Shown here one piece after another: positions 23,601 through 33,742 of a DNA stretch of 64,000 nucleotides (position 1 is its first letter; the number at the start of each line of letters is the position of its first letter). The translations under genes and the position numbers were made by a program. Location of the stretch: the NCBI GenBank assembly GCA_019188255.1, contig JAETXT010000004.1, positions 2,728,001 to 2,792,000 of the forward strand, given 5' to 3'. Source of the DNA: Verticillium longisporum (taxonomy: Eukaryota; Ascomycota; Sordariomycetes; Glomerellales; Plectosphaerellaceae). The notes beneath the pieces were generated by a model that saw only the letters and a program-made list of their open reading frames with translations, did not search any database and had not been told where the DNA came from.

Positions 23601-26600
23601 TACCCTTCTCGTCAACCAGGGTGTTCAGGTGTTCAGCAACAGCTACATTGAGGGCAGTGTTGACTTCATTTGGGGTTACAGCAAGGCTTACTTCCACCAA
23701 TGCTACGTCGCCTCCAACACCCCGAGGACGTACATTACTGCCCAGAACAGACCCAATGCCGCGTGGGCTGGTGGCTTCGTCTTTGACAAGTCCGTCATCA
23801 CCTACACTGAGAGCTACGGCACCAGCTTCGGTACCGTTGCTCTGGGTCGTCCTTGGTCGCAGTATGCCGTCACTGTGTACATGAACTCCTTCCTGGACAA
23901 GCACATTTCCCTGCAGGCTGGAGCGTCTGGCAAACGAGCAACCCCCAGACCGACAATTTTCTCTTTGGCGAGTTCAACAACGTTGGACCTGGCAACTGGA
24001 CTGACTCTCGCGCCACCTTTGCCACCAAGCTCACCGAGGCACAGGCTTCCCAGTACAAGCTTGAGACCTTCATTGGCAGCACGAGCTGGCTGGATGCCAA
24101 GGCGTTCGCCTATGTTCCCAGCTACAGCCTCACTTCAGTTGGAGCCGCTGAAGTGCCGGTCTCCGTGCCCACCACCCCCGTCGTGATCTCGCACCCGACG
24201 AGCGGCACCGAGCCTCCTGCTGGTGCCGTCATTGTGGCCGCTCCTGGCGCCATCACCCGCCGCGCTGATGGTAGCACCGCGGAAACCTTCAACAGCCTGA
24301 CAGCTGCCCTGGCTAGCTTGCCATCGGATTCGTCGAACCAGATTATCTTCCTCTACCCCGGTACCTACACTGAGCAGGTGCCTAGCATCAACCGCCCGGG
24401 ACCTGTCATGATCATTGGATACACGAGTGATGCCCCTGGCAAGAGCTATAAGAACAATCAGGTCACCATCACCCAGGCCCGCGGTCTGTCCGTGTCCCCA
24501 CCGCCTGCCGGTCACAGCAACGCCGAGACGGCAACCATTGCTACGGCGAGCTCCAAGATCTCCTGGTACAACGTCAACCTCGTCAACACGGAGAACCTAG
24601 ACGGCGCGATTCCCAGCTACGTCTCCCTGGCTGCTAGCGTCTATGGCGACAAGATTGGCTTCTACGGTTGCTCATTTGTGGGCTGGCAGGATGCCCTCCT
24701 CACGGGCGCCACTGCTGGTAACCAGTACTACGAGAGCTGCTACATTGACGGCGCCATCGACTTCATCTGGGGCTACTCCAAGGCCTACTTCAAGGGCTGC
24801 ACGATTGCCGCGAAGCGAGCCAAGTCCGCCATCACCGCTCAAAGCCGTGCGAGCCTGACTGCCATTGGCGGTTACATCTTTGATCAGTGTCTCTTCACCG
24901 AGGCCCCGACCGCCACAGTCGATCTCAAGGGCCAGGTCTACCTCGGCCGACCCTACTCCAAGTTTGCGCTTGTCGTCGTTAAGAACAGTTTCCTCTCCGA
25001 CGTTATCCAGCCCGCTGGTTGGAAGATCTGGTCCAACACCGACCCTCGCAACGACTCGATCACGTTTGCCGAGTACAATAACGCCGGCCCGGGCAACTGG
25101 GAGAACAACGCTGCGGCTCGTGCGACTTTCCGGGGCGCCTCTCTGCTCACCGCCGATGACTACCCCCTCAGCAGGGTCATGTCCAGCACTGACTGGATCG
25201 ATCTGACCTACTGGGACCAGATCCAGACGCCGCAGCCCGCCGTGGTACCCGTGACACCTGTTACCCCCACTGTCTATGACGGCACCAAGCCTCCTGCCGG
25301 CGCCTTCATCGTCTCCAAGACGCCTATCGATGGTCAGACCACGTATGATACCATTCAGGCCGCCCTCAACGCCCTGCCGACCTCGAAGCAGATCACGCCC
25401 ACCGTCTTCATCTACCCTGGCACGTACAACGAGCAGCTGATCCTCGCGAGGGCTGGTACCACCATCCTCATTGGCTACAGCTCGAACTCTGGTGACTACT
25501 CTCAGAACCAAGTCACCATCAGCTTCGACAAGGGCATCGACACGCAGGCTGACGCCTCCAACTCGGACTCTGCCACTGTTTACGCCACTGGTAACTACCT
25601 GCAGGCCGTCAACATAAACTTTGCCAACACCTTTGGCACCGCATCCAAGTGAGTTGAACACATGCACAAGCATTCTTTCTTCTACGCTCTGACTAACACA
25701 TGATTTCCAGCTATGCCTCGCTCGGCTTTGGTGTCAAGAGCAGCAAGTATGCTTCGCTGTACGGCTGCCAGGTCTACGGCAACCAGGACGCCCTGCTCAT
25801 CAACGGTTTCCTCTTCGCGTCGCACTCCTACATTGAGGGCAACATTGACATGATCTGGGGCAGTGGCGCCGCGTACTTCCTCGCCAGCACCATCGCACCG
25901 AACCGCGACGGCATCGCCCTGACGGCCAGCAAGCGCGCCACCAACACAACCCCCGCCGGCTTCGTGTTCGACCAGTGCACTGTCACGCCTGCCAAGGGAG
26001 CCAAGTACACTTCCGTCTCGCTCGGTAGGCCCTGGAACGCCAACGCTCGCGTGGCCTACATCGACAGCTTCCTCGACTCGTGTATCGAAGCCACCGGCTG
26101 GGATCAGTGGACCAAGAACGATCCTCGCACGGCTGGCGCCATCTTTGGCGAGTTCGCCAACGACGGTCCCGGCTCTGATCTGAGCTCCCGTGCTGCTTTT
26201 GCCACGAAGCTCACGGCTGCTGATGCGGCCCAGTTCGAGCTGGCGACCTTCTTCCCGGCTGGAATTTCGTGGATCAACATGACTTTGGTCTCAGCCACGC
26301 CGTTCACGGCCGGTGCCGTTGTGCTGCCCACTGCCACGACCACTGCCACGACGTCTGCTACGACAACAACGTCGACGTCGATATCGACGACGACGACGTC
26401 GACATCGACAACGAGCTCCGTTCCCGCCACGACTGTGACTGTCTTTACCACCAAGCTGTCGACCCTGAAGGAGACCTCAATCACTACTGTCCAGGCTCTT
26501 GACACGACGGTGACGCTCAAGACTACGGCGACATTCGATGCCGCCACCACCATCACGCCTGCCGCCGAAACCAAGACGACTTTGATCCGCTCTACCGAGG

Positions 26601-27775
26601 TTGATGTCTCCACTGTCCAGGAGCCAGACACCACCATTGTCCGCAAGGCCACCATTACGGTCAATGTCGGAACGACCGTCACACCCAAGCCTGTCACGCA
26701 GACGTCCACCTCGCTCGCCACGTCGACCAACACGATCATCGTCACCAAGGCTGCCGAGCCCAAGACCATCACCTCCACCTCGCTGACAACCAGCACGGCG
26801 ACTAGCACCCCCAAGGGCGTCACCGCCACGCAGGTCATCCGCTCGACGGCCTTCTTCACCAAGACGACGACTCCCAAGCCCGTCACGGTCAAGTCGACAT
26901 CGACGATTGTCATTGGCGGCGGCCGCGTCACCACCGTGACTGCCAAGGCCTTGACCGTCTCGACGACTGTGTTCAAGACTGTCGTCTCGACGGCCAAGAA
27001 GACGACGACGATCAAGTGTATCCCGACCAAGGCCCCGACGAAGCGCGACCTGTTTGAGTTTGAGAATTTCTCCAAGCGCGACGTCTTTGACGACTACGAA
27101 AGCGACGCCGAGGTTGCCTACGTCGAGGTTCGCGCCCTTGGTGATGTGACTGTGACCGTCACCGTTCTGTCCACGCTCAGCACCTACGTCAAGACGGCCA
27201 CTGTCACGCTGCCTGGCAGCACCTCGACGACCGAGTTCATCACCACCAAGACTGTTGGCAAGCCTGTCACGCTGAAGCCTGTGACGGCTACCCAGACGAT
27301 TGTGACGGTGCAGACGCGTGCCACGACGACGACGCTTCCCGGTCGCACCGAGACAACGACGGCCACGGCTGTCGTCTCGGCTGGCAAGACGTCGACTCTG
27401 AAGCCGGCTACCGTGTCGGTCGTCGTCCAGTCGACTCGTACCGTGACCGTCCAATCGACGACGACGCTGCCTGCCGCGATTCAGAACGTGGTCCGCACCG
27501 AGACGCGTCTCACCACTGTCGTCCTGCCACGCCAGACGGCGACGGTGACGGTGCGCGAGAACTCGGCGCAGACCAACACTGTCATCCTGCCGGCGTCGAC
27601 GGCCACGCACTGGGCCACGGTCCGCTCGACGGTCAAGCCTTCGGGCACCATCACCAACCGCGCGACGGTCACCAAGACGAAGACGTCGCAGGTCAAGTCG
27701 ACCGTGACAAGCTGGGTGACCAAGACCAGCAAGGGGGCCAAGACGTGCACGGCGGGGGGGGGGGGGGGGGGCTAG
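20299..27775 (+). CDS. Giant secreted protein, five tandem pectinesterase-like domains
   Basis: Carbohydrate esterase family 8 removes methyl groups from cell-wall pectin. This gene encodes five CE8-like domains in one chain. MKATVLSLLLLGLC is a signal peptide. Approximate domains: D1 135-447, D2 605-911, D3 962-1276, D4 1300-1640, D5 1658-1981, each about the size of a whole single-domain enzyme. D3 keeps FQDTLL, VDFIWG, ITAQNR and LGRPW, so it is probably active. D4 has WQDALL, IDFIWG, LGRPY; D5 has NQDALL, IDMIWG, LGRPW. D2 has QGSLY instead of QDTLY and LGRDY; D1 lacks most motifs. Ser/Thr/Ala linkers separate D1-D3. A ~490-residue Thr/Val-rich tail follows, with two KR (Kex2-type) sites at about 27041 and 27074. 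The intron 25649-25710 has a CTAAC branch. One base is missing at the CCC run 23909-23911; restoring it gives exactly 2,472 codons. The C-terminus is uncertain because it ends in a G18 run. No homologue of this architecture is known to me. Confidence 0.9.
20626..20655 (+). repeat. (AGC)10 microsatellite coding poly-Ser
   Basis: Ten perfect AGC codons encode a Ser run in the N-terminal linker before D1 of the pectinesterase-like protein. Such runs are slippage-prone, so linker length may vary between strains. Confidence 0.95.
21787..21930 (+). repeat. 30-bp repeat coding a 10-residue Ser/Ala/Val motif
   Basis: Four full units and one partial unit of 30 bases encode variants of SSVAASVNIA in the linker between D1 and D2 of the pectinesterase-like protein. 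Units differ mostly at synonymous or conservative positions, so the repeat has expanded in frame. Probably an extended O-glycosylated spacer. Confidence 0.8.
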
Positions 27776-28775
27776 CCGTCTCTACTCTGATTTTACGCTT
27801 GTACATGCCTCGTAATCTACCGTATATGAAGCAGGTTAGAAGATGACGATATACTTAATAGATTTGCATCCGAGATTTTGAGTTTGTCTCGATGATCCTG
27901 AGCCTAGAGTGTGCTGGAAGAGGAAGTGCATGAACAGGTGCAACTCTGTGGATGATGCTTCGCTGCAGTAGAAACTGGTCCCCTCATGACCTTAGCTCCA
28001 GCCTCAAGATGTTCATATCTTCTCCGATCTTCCGACTGTAGCTGTGATTCAGCAATTCATCGCCGTTCTTGACCTTTGCCAGAGGCACAGGAGGAAGCTC
28101 CAGGGTGGGGGAAGTTAGGGGCTGGCAGCACGGGACTGCCAGCTGGCAGCCATGACAGGGATGGCCCGCCCTGTGCAGAGGCGGCAGCAGCTTCCCTCCC
28201 TCTGCTTCCCTCCCTCTGCTTCAAGTTGAGCTCCAGACTCTTTCCTGTTCCTGGCGGCAGAATCGTCTTTGACTTGTTCGCCATTGGAATTATACGACAT
28301 CTGGACTGGACGACCCATTGGGGCATCCGCTCTGGACATGTTCTCGTCACGCGTGCGCACGCGTGTTCGGCTGGGGCGCGTTGGCCTTGCCCATACATCT
28401 CGGCGCTGGTCTACGTTGGTTGAAACACGTGAGCGTCTATCTGGCAAGGCAACGCAAGTGTACGAGATTTAGGAGTCGTCGCTGTGTATAATGTTGGGTG
28501 ACCAGCTGCTGCCACTCGACAGCTGCCACTCGACAGCTGCCACTCGATAGCTGCCACTCGACAGCTGCCACTCGATAGCTGCCACTCGACAGCTACGCCA
28601 GAGGAAAGAGCAAGCCAGGTGCCCCTGCCACCGGTGAGGGGCAAAATTCAATTAAGGCCGTCGCGTCTCAGCGGCCTCGAGACGCGTCTCTCTATCCCTC
28701 CTCTTTTCCACCTCGTCCTGCTGCTCTCCTTGTCCCCTCCCCTCCAACAACACACCAAATCACACCACCGCCGCC
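27776..28775. other. Intergenic, pectinesterase-like 3' side to RFA2 promoter
   Basis: No gene is seen. The first ~250 bases should contain the 3' end of the upstream gene. Open frames at 28057-28447 overlap on both strands without family resemblance. The RFA2 promoter contains the 14-bp repeat at 28508-28591, followed by a C/T-rich leader before the ATG at 28776. Confidence 0.6.
28508..28591 (+). repeat. 14-bp tandem repeat, six copies, upstream of RFA2
   Basis: Six contiguous 14-base units follow GCTGCCACTCGAYA. Most junctions form the palindrome CAGCTG; two form TAGCTG. The array ends 184 bases before the RFA2 start codon, so it lies in the promoter or leader. CAGCTG is an E-box core recognised by some bHLH factors, but a regulatory role is only an inference. 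Confidence 0.93.
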
Positions 28776-29748
28776 ATGAGTATGCATCTCCTACCCCCAC
28801 CTCGACGAATCTCCCCTCTAACCCCGCACAGCATCATACGGAGGCTACCAAAAACCCGCGTACGGCGCCCAGGGCGGTGATGACTCGGGCGGCTTCATGT
28901 ACGGCGGCTCCCAGCAGGGCAGCCAGGGCGGCGGCAAGGTACTGTCTCCCTCCACGCCCCCCCTCGCTCTCTGTTGCACCCAGCTCACAAACAACGTACA
29001 GGGCTACCAAGACGAGTCGCTGCGCCCCGTCACCATCAAGCAGATCCTCGACGCCGAAGAGGCCTACCCCGGCGCCGACTTCAAGATTGACGGCGCCACC
29101 GTCACCCAGGTCACCTTCATCGGCCAGGTCCGCGCCATCAACCCCCAGGCCACCAACATTACCTACAAGCTCGACGACGGCACCGCCACCCTCGAGGTCA
29201 AGAAGTGGGTCGACACGGACAAGAAGGACGACGACCTCATGGACGGCGTCGCCGGCGCCCCCGGCTCCGGCGTCGACCTCGACGCCTACGTCCGCGTCTG
29301 GGGGCGTATCAAGTCCTTCAACGGCAAGAGGCACGTCGGCGCCCACTTTCTGCGCTCCGTCACCGACTTCAACGAGGTCAACTACCACCTGCTCGAGAGC
29401 ACCTACGTCCACCTCTTCTTCACCAAGGGGCCCTTCGGCGGTGCCAAGGCCGAGGACAACGGCGACGGCATGTTTGTCGATGGCGGTAATAACAACAACA
29501 ACCACAGCAACGCATCACACGCCACGGGCCAGTCGAGCAAGGTCGCCCAGTGCACGCCCATGGGCCAGAAGATGTACAACTTCCTCGTCAACGCGCCCGG
29601 CGGCAACGAGGGCGTGCACATGAATGTCATTGCGAGCGGCGCCGGCATGAGCATGCGCGACGTCCTCGGCGCCGCTGACGACCTGCTGGGCCAGGGGCTC
29701 GTGTATACCACCATTGACGACGAGACGTGGGCCATTCTCGAGTATTGA
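28776..29748 (+). CDS. rfa2: Replication factor A 32-kDa subunit (RPA2)
   Basis: The middle subunit of the heterotrimeric RPA complex, which binds single-stranded DNA in replication, repair and recombination in the nucleus. Exon 1 contributes only the ATG plus one base. Introns are 28780-28831 (GTATGC...CACAG, CTAAC branch) and 28939-29001 (GTACTG...TACAG). The latter is 63 bases with no stop, so the frame reads through it unspliced. The spliced product is 285 residues. The N-terminus is Gly/Ser/Gln-rich (MTSYGGYQKPAYG), the usual phosphorylated region. An OB-fold follows at about 45-165 (RPVTIKQILDAEEAY, VTFIGQVRAI, YKLDDGTATLEVKKW, YVRVWGRIKSF). The C-terminal winged helix covers about 215-285 (MGQKMYNFLVNAPGGNEGVH), ending TTIDDETWAILEY. 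Assignment is firm. Confidence 0.95.
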
Positions 29749-30130
29749 GTGGGTGGCGGTCGCATGACCTTGAGCATGACCTTGAGCATGACTTTTGGCA
29801 TGACCTTTGCACGGCGGGAATGCCTGCAGCGTGGAGACAAGGTATGGATCACAATTTTTGATCATGTTTTTTGAGCAGTCGGCGATAGCATTCGATATGA
29901 CCTGAATGAATGAAAGGCCTTGAACCGGCCAAGCCTAGACTAATGCCAACTGAGCTGTTCCAGCAACAGTGTTTTGCAGTAATGACGGTGCCAAATCCAA
30001 TGCCATGCACGGCAACGGTAACGAACGTGACAAGAGACCGCGCAGCAGACACACATCAATCCAGAGGCACGATAAATAACATCAAACTTGAGCGAACCAG
30101 AGTCAAACGAAACGAAACCGCCCGGAACAT
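29749..30130. other. Convergent 3' spacer between RFA2 and the GNAT gene
   Basis: It holds the 12-bp repeat and AT-richer DNA likely to carry both polyadenylation regions. On the minus strand, sequences resembling a tRNA A box (29945-29955, AGCTCAGTTGG) and B box (29916-29926, GGTTCAAGGCC) are separated by about 18 bases, too close for a functional tRNA. At most this is a tRNA-derived scrap. Confidence 0.5.
29762..29808 (+). repeat. 12-bp tandem repeat in the RFA2 3' region
   Basis: The unit GCATGACCTTGA occurs twice perfectly and twice imperfectly, beginning 14 bases after the RFA2 stop codon. It probably lies in the 3' untranslated region. Confidence 0.85.
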
Positions 30131-31070
30131 CTAGCGCAGGCGGTTCATCTGGACCTTGACGGCAGCGTACACCGGCTTCTGCTTCACCAGCTGCGGCTCC
30201 CGGACCATGATGGAAAGCGGCACAGGCGCACCGCTGCCCCGGAGGTAAATGTCCTTCTTGAATTCAAAGCCAAACTTGGCGTAGTAGGCATTGTTGTCCG
30301 GCGAGCTCGACTCGAGATACATGGGACGGCCCTCGGCATCGGCCTGCGCGCTGTCAGCCAAACGTCCGCCATCCGCCTCTCGGCCTCTCGGGGGCCTTCA
30401 CTGCGGCCCGCCTGACGAGGAAACCGCCAGAAAACTCACCCGCGCAATCATGTCGTCGAGCAGCTTGCCCGCGTACCCCCTCTTGCGGGCGTTCGGCTTG
30501 GTGCCAATGTACACGAGGTAGTAGCACTCGGCGTCCCGCGCGCCCATGACCTCGGCCTTGGCGTCGTGCAGCAGCGGGAGGAAGTCGTCGTTGTACCGCC
30601 TCCGCGCCTCGGGTGTCAGCCGGTAGGCGAGCCGCCAGAGGCCGGAGCGGAAGAGGTTGAGCCAGCCGTCCGTGTCCTTGCCGGGCGGGACCCTATTTCT
30701 TCGTCAGCTTTTCCTTCCGCCGCTTTGGGTTCCGCACACGACGCGCTACCCACCACAGTGCGACGGCGTCGTGGTCCGGCCCAATGGTCGTGACGAGACC
30801 GTCGAGGGCGTGCGCCGTCGTGATGTACGTCATCATGTCGACGTGGAGCTTCCACTTGTGCTCGGCCGAGCAGGCTGCCATGTCGTCGACGTCGAGGAGG
30901 TAGCGGCTCGACGCGTCGGACGCGAACGAGTGCGCCAGCGACAGGCCGGCCTGCTTGCTCTCGGCCACGGCCACGGCGCGCACCGTGTCCTCCCAGCGCG
31001 GGGGCACGAGCGAGGGGCGCGGCTCGGCGACGAGGGTCGCGAGACTGGATTTGCTCAGGGGGGTCTCCAT
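30131..31070 (-). CDS. GNAT-family N-acetyltransferase
   Basis: An acetyl-CoA-dependent acetyltransferase of unknown substrate. Three exons: 31070-30754, 30692-30440 and 30343-30131. Introns are 30693-30753 (GTGGGT...ATAG) and 30344-30439 (GTGAGT...GCGCAG). The spliced protein is 260 residues. The acetyl-CoA site is visible as YLVYIGTKPNARKRGYAGKL (R-x-x-G-Y-A), followed by the conserved end of the fold, YLESSSPDNNAYYAKFGF. ALWVPPGKDTDGW, joined by intron 1, is typical of the fungal subgroup that acts on small molecules or is uncharacterised. Splice choices were made by keeping the frame and these motifs. The 3' splice site of intron 2 could alternatively be the upstream GACAG, but that breaks the frame. 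Confidence 0.87.
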
Positions 31071-32407
31071 GATGGTGGCGGCTTAGGCGGTCAGGAGACT
31101 TGCGTCTTTACGATGGAGCAGAAAACCACGGTTAGCATTTCAGAAGTTGAGGCACGGCGCTACGGCTTGGTCGTCTCACTGGGTAAATTCTGTATACTAT
31201 CGCCTGTATGGACTCTCGAGAGTTGCGTTCTCGAGACAGGCATGAACCTGGATGGGTGACGCAGGCAGTTCAGGCTTGTGCGGAGTTCAACCGACATCAA
31301 GGCTTTGAGGCCCTCGGCGGTGGCTATGTGCGATGTGGTGGAGGGGTGGCCGGAGGGACTGATGACTCGTCCAGGCGGATCTGACGATGACGTAGAGATG
31401 GTGGTGGTGGAAGCAGCTGTATGATGGAATGAACTGTCGTGAGAACCCTCAGTCGGTATGTGTATCCTGTTGTTGATGTCACAACTGAAGTGTGCAGATG
31501 GAGGAGGCCCGCGAGGAGCACTCGATGGTCTATACTATTCTTGAATCCAGACTTGGAGAAACTCGGATGGTAAGAAGTGAAAAGGAAGCAAAATGACCGA
31601 GCCTAACCAATCCATTATGTGCTTGGGGTCGTGTCACGAGGCGGCGGAGAGGGGAACAAGGACGGGTGAAACATGACCATTGACGGGTCACCCCTGCGAT
31701 CCCTTTCTGCAGGATGGACCGAAGAGACAGAGACCCTGGGATCTGACAGGCTGGGAGACATGGCTGACGAGCATGACACTGCAGGCGGCACCGTGGGATA
31801 TGTGTGATGTAGCAGCCCATGCCTGGAAAGATGTGCAGAGTGAGGCGGCGAGCTGGACGTGCGCGAGTCTCCCGCCAACGGGACGAGGCCGCGGATGTAC
31901 CGTCCCGTAGCCTCGCTAGCAGAGCACATGGTTGTGCGCTCAGAATCATTCCTCTAGGCTGAACGCTCGGCAGCGTCCATCGGGTGGTAGTCCAACGAAC
32001 GTTCGATCTTTCCAAGCTTTGTCAACCCGATTTCCCCATGGCGAAGGTGGCACTGATGCTCTCCGAAATCGAAGTTGGGGGTCCGCAGACGCCAATGTGC
32101 GAGGCGCCTCGCCGGCGGCGTTGGGGAAGGCTGCGGACGAACCACCGACGTTTGTGGCAGCGTATCGCATGCATGAAGTCAGGCGATGCCGTCACGCCTG
32201 GATCCGCAATTGTTGAGCCAAACAGACGGCCCTCGGGCTGCATATGCAGATGGAGCAGAGACGAGGAAGGATGAGGCGGACGAGTAATGAGTGGCGGCGC
32301 GGGTGTCTTACTCTTCACCTAGGTCAGGGTTGTTCACCGGGGCGAACAGGGTTGATGCGTTGGACTCGTAACTTTTTGCTTTTCATTTTTTTGGTGCCCG
32401 ACGTGGC
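31071..32407. other. Intergenic, GNAT gene 5' side to RIO2 3' side
   Basis: No gene is seen. Open frames at 31530-32318 overlap on both strands with no recognisable domain. The stretch holds the promoter of the GNAT gene on its left and the 3' end of RIO2 on its right. Confidence 0.55.
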
Positions 32408-33742
32408 CTACGTACCGTCTGCAATCGCCAGCTTCGATAACCTCTGCGTATCGACCTCCTCGGTCTCTGGTGTCCGGTCTTGCTCGCGTGTGTTGTCGGC
32501 CGCGTCCGTCGCCGTGCCTTCCGTCTCTTCGTTGCCAAAACCCCCTCCCTCCTCGTCTTCGTCGCCATCTTCGTCGTCATCGTCGTCATCGTCATCATCG
32601 TCATCGCCCTCATCGTCTCGACCTCCGTTCTGTTCCTTGAGCGTCTCCTGCTCACGAATCGCCTTTTCGAGATCCTTAGCCATCTTCTTCGTGAAGCCGG
32701 ATGCTTCGGCAGCGGCGTCCAATCGCCGCACGCCGTCCCTGCCCAGCGTCTTCTTTGCATCCTTGAAGAACGGCCCCGGCGTTGTGCTGACAAAGTCGAA
32801 CTTGCGTTCGAAGAAACGCTTGATACAGTTGACATCGCGATCAAAGTACATCTCGGCGTTGACGTGGTCCATGGAGACCATCTGCGGGAAATCAATGACA
32901 ATGGGGACCAGGGTGATCGTCTCCTTTTCCTCGCCAGACTCGGTGAACTCGACGGAAGACACTTCCTTGATGAGGAGGTTGAATTCGTTGAAATCGCCGT
33001 GAATGAGACCGTGCTTGCCGAATCGAAGGATGAGATCGATCAAGTCGCCATACAGCGTCGCCGGGTCGGGAACCGCGGAGATTTGACGCATCAACGTCGA
33101 GTCGACAAACTCCATGAGAACCGTGTGCCTTGACTGCGCAATAGGCTCGGGAATCGGGAACCCTTCTTCGCGGAGGACCTTCATAAACGCAAACTCCTTC
33201 ATGGCGGCCAGTCGCGACAGATATTGCCATGATCCCGACTGGCGGTTCTTGAGATAGTCTCGGTTTGTCTTGACGGACCTGAACGAGATGCGACCAAGGC
33301 GATGGATCTTGAGAATCTTCTGAACACCCTCGTGGTCTGCCACCATCGTAATGTCGCTCTCTTTTCCTACGCCGACGCGGCTTCCCACGCTGTAGATCTC
33401 CTTGCGTTTCGAGAGGTCATGAAGGGCAAGGTAGTCGAAGCCACCATAGGTGAAGCGGTATCCATCATACTTGGCCTCCTTGACACGCGCAATGAGACCA
33501 ACTTTGGCGAGGGCCGAGATGGACCTGTGAACGCCGTTGACACCGCCCTTTACGCGAGCATACTTCTCAATCAATGATGTCGGCACGAGCTCGTGGTCTC
33601 TGCTGCCACGCTCAACCTGCAGTTCCTGTCAGTTGGGCAGAACAAGATGGCAAGGAGGGGTACTGGGGGTGAGACGAACAGCAGCGAGGACGTTCCAGTC
33701 CTCGGATGCAAGATACCGCAGTGCCTTGGTATCAAGCTTCAT
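32408..33742 (-). CDS. rio2: RIO2 atypical protein kinase
   Basis: An atypical kinase/ATPase needed for late maturation of the small (40S) ribosomal subunit. Exon 1 is 33742-33680 (MKLDTKALRYLASEDWNVLAA); the intron is 33617-33679 (GTTCGT...TGCAG); exon 2 is 33616-32408. The total is 423 residues. The winged-helix N-terminal domain is followed by the nucleotide loop GVGKESDI, the catalytic-Lys region ILKIHRLGRISFR, the catalytic loop HGDFNEFNLL and the metal-binding IDFPQMVS. A strongly acidic tail contains a run of 11 Asp. The final codons GGT ACG TAG overlap a GTACGT donor-like sequence on the minus strand, with a CCTAG acceptor about 80 bases on. Splicing there would replace the last residues with GEE, so the extreme C-terminus is uncertain. 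The gene is divergent from RPN1. Confidence 0.95.

Noticed and set aside
20299..24186. Treating the pectinesterase-like locus as two or three separate genes
   Set aside because: Only a one-base shift at 23909-23911 and one canonical intron separate the open frames; neither a promoter-like spacer nor a signal peptide occurs at the joins.
24672..25673. 333-codon minus-strand open frame
   Set aside because: Antisense to domains D4 and D5, which show clear CE8 motifs on the plus strand.
26104..27610. 323- and 377-codon minus-strand open frames
   Set aside because: Mirror frames of the Thr-rich tail of the pectinesterase-like gene; low complexity.
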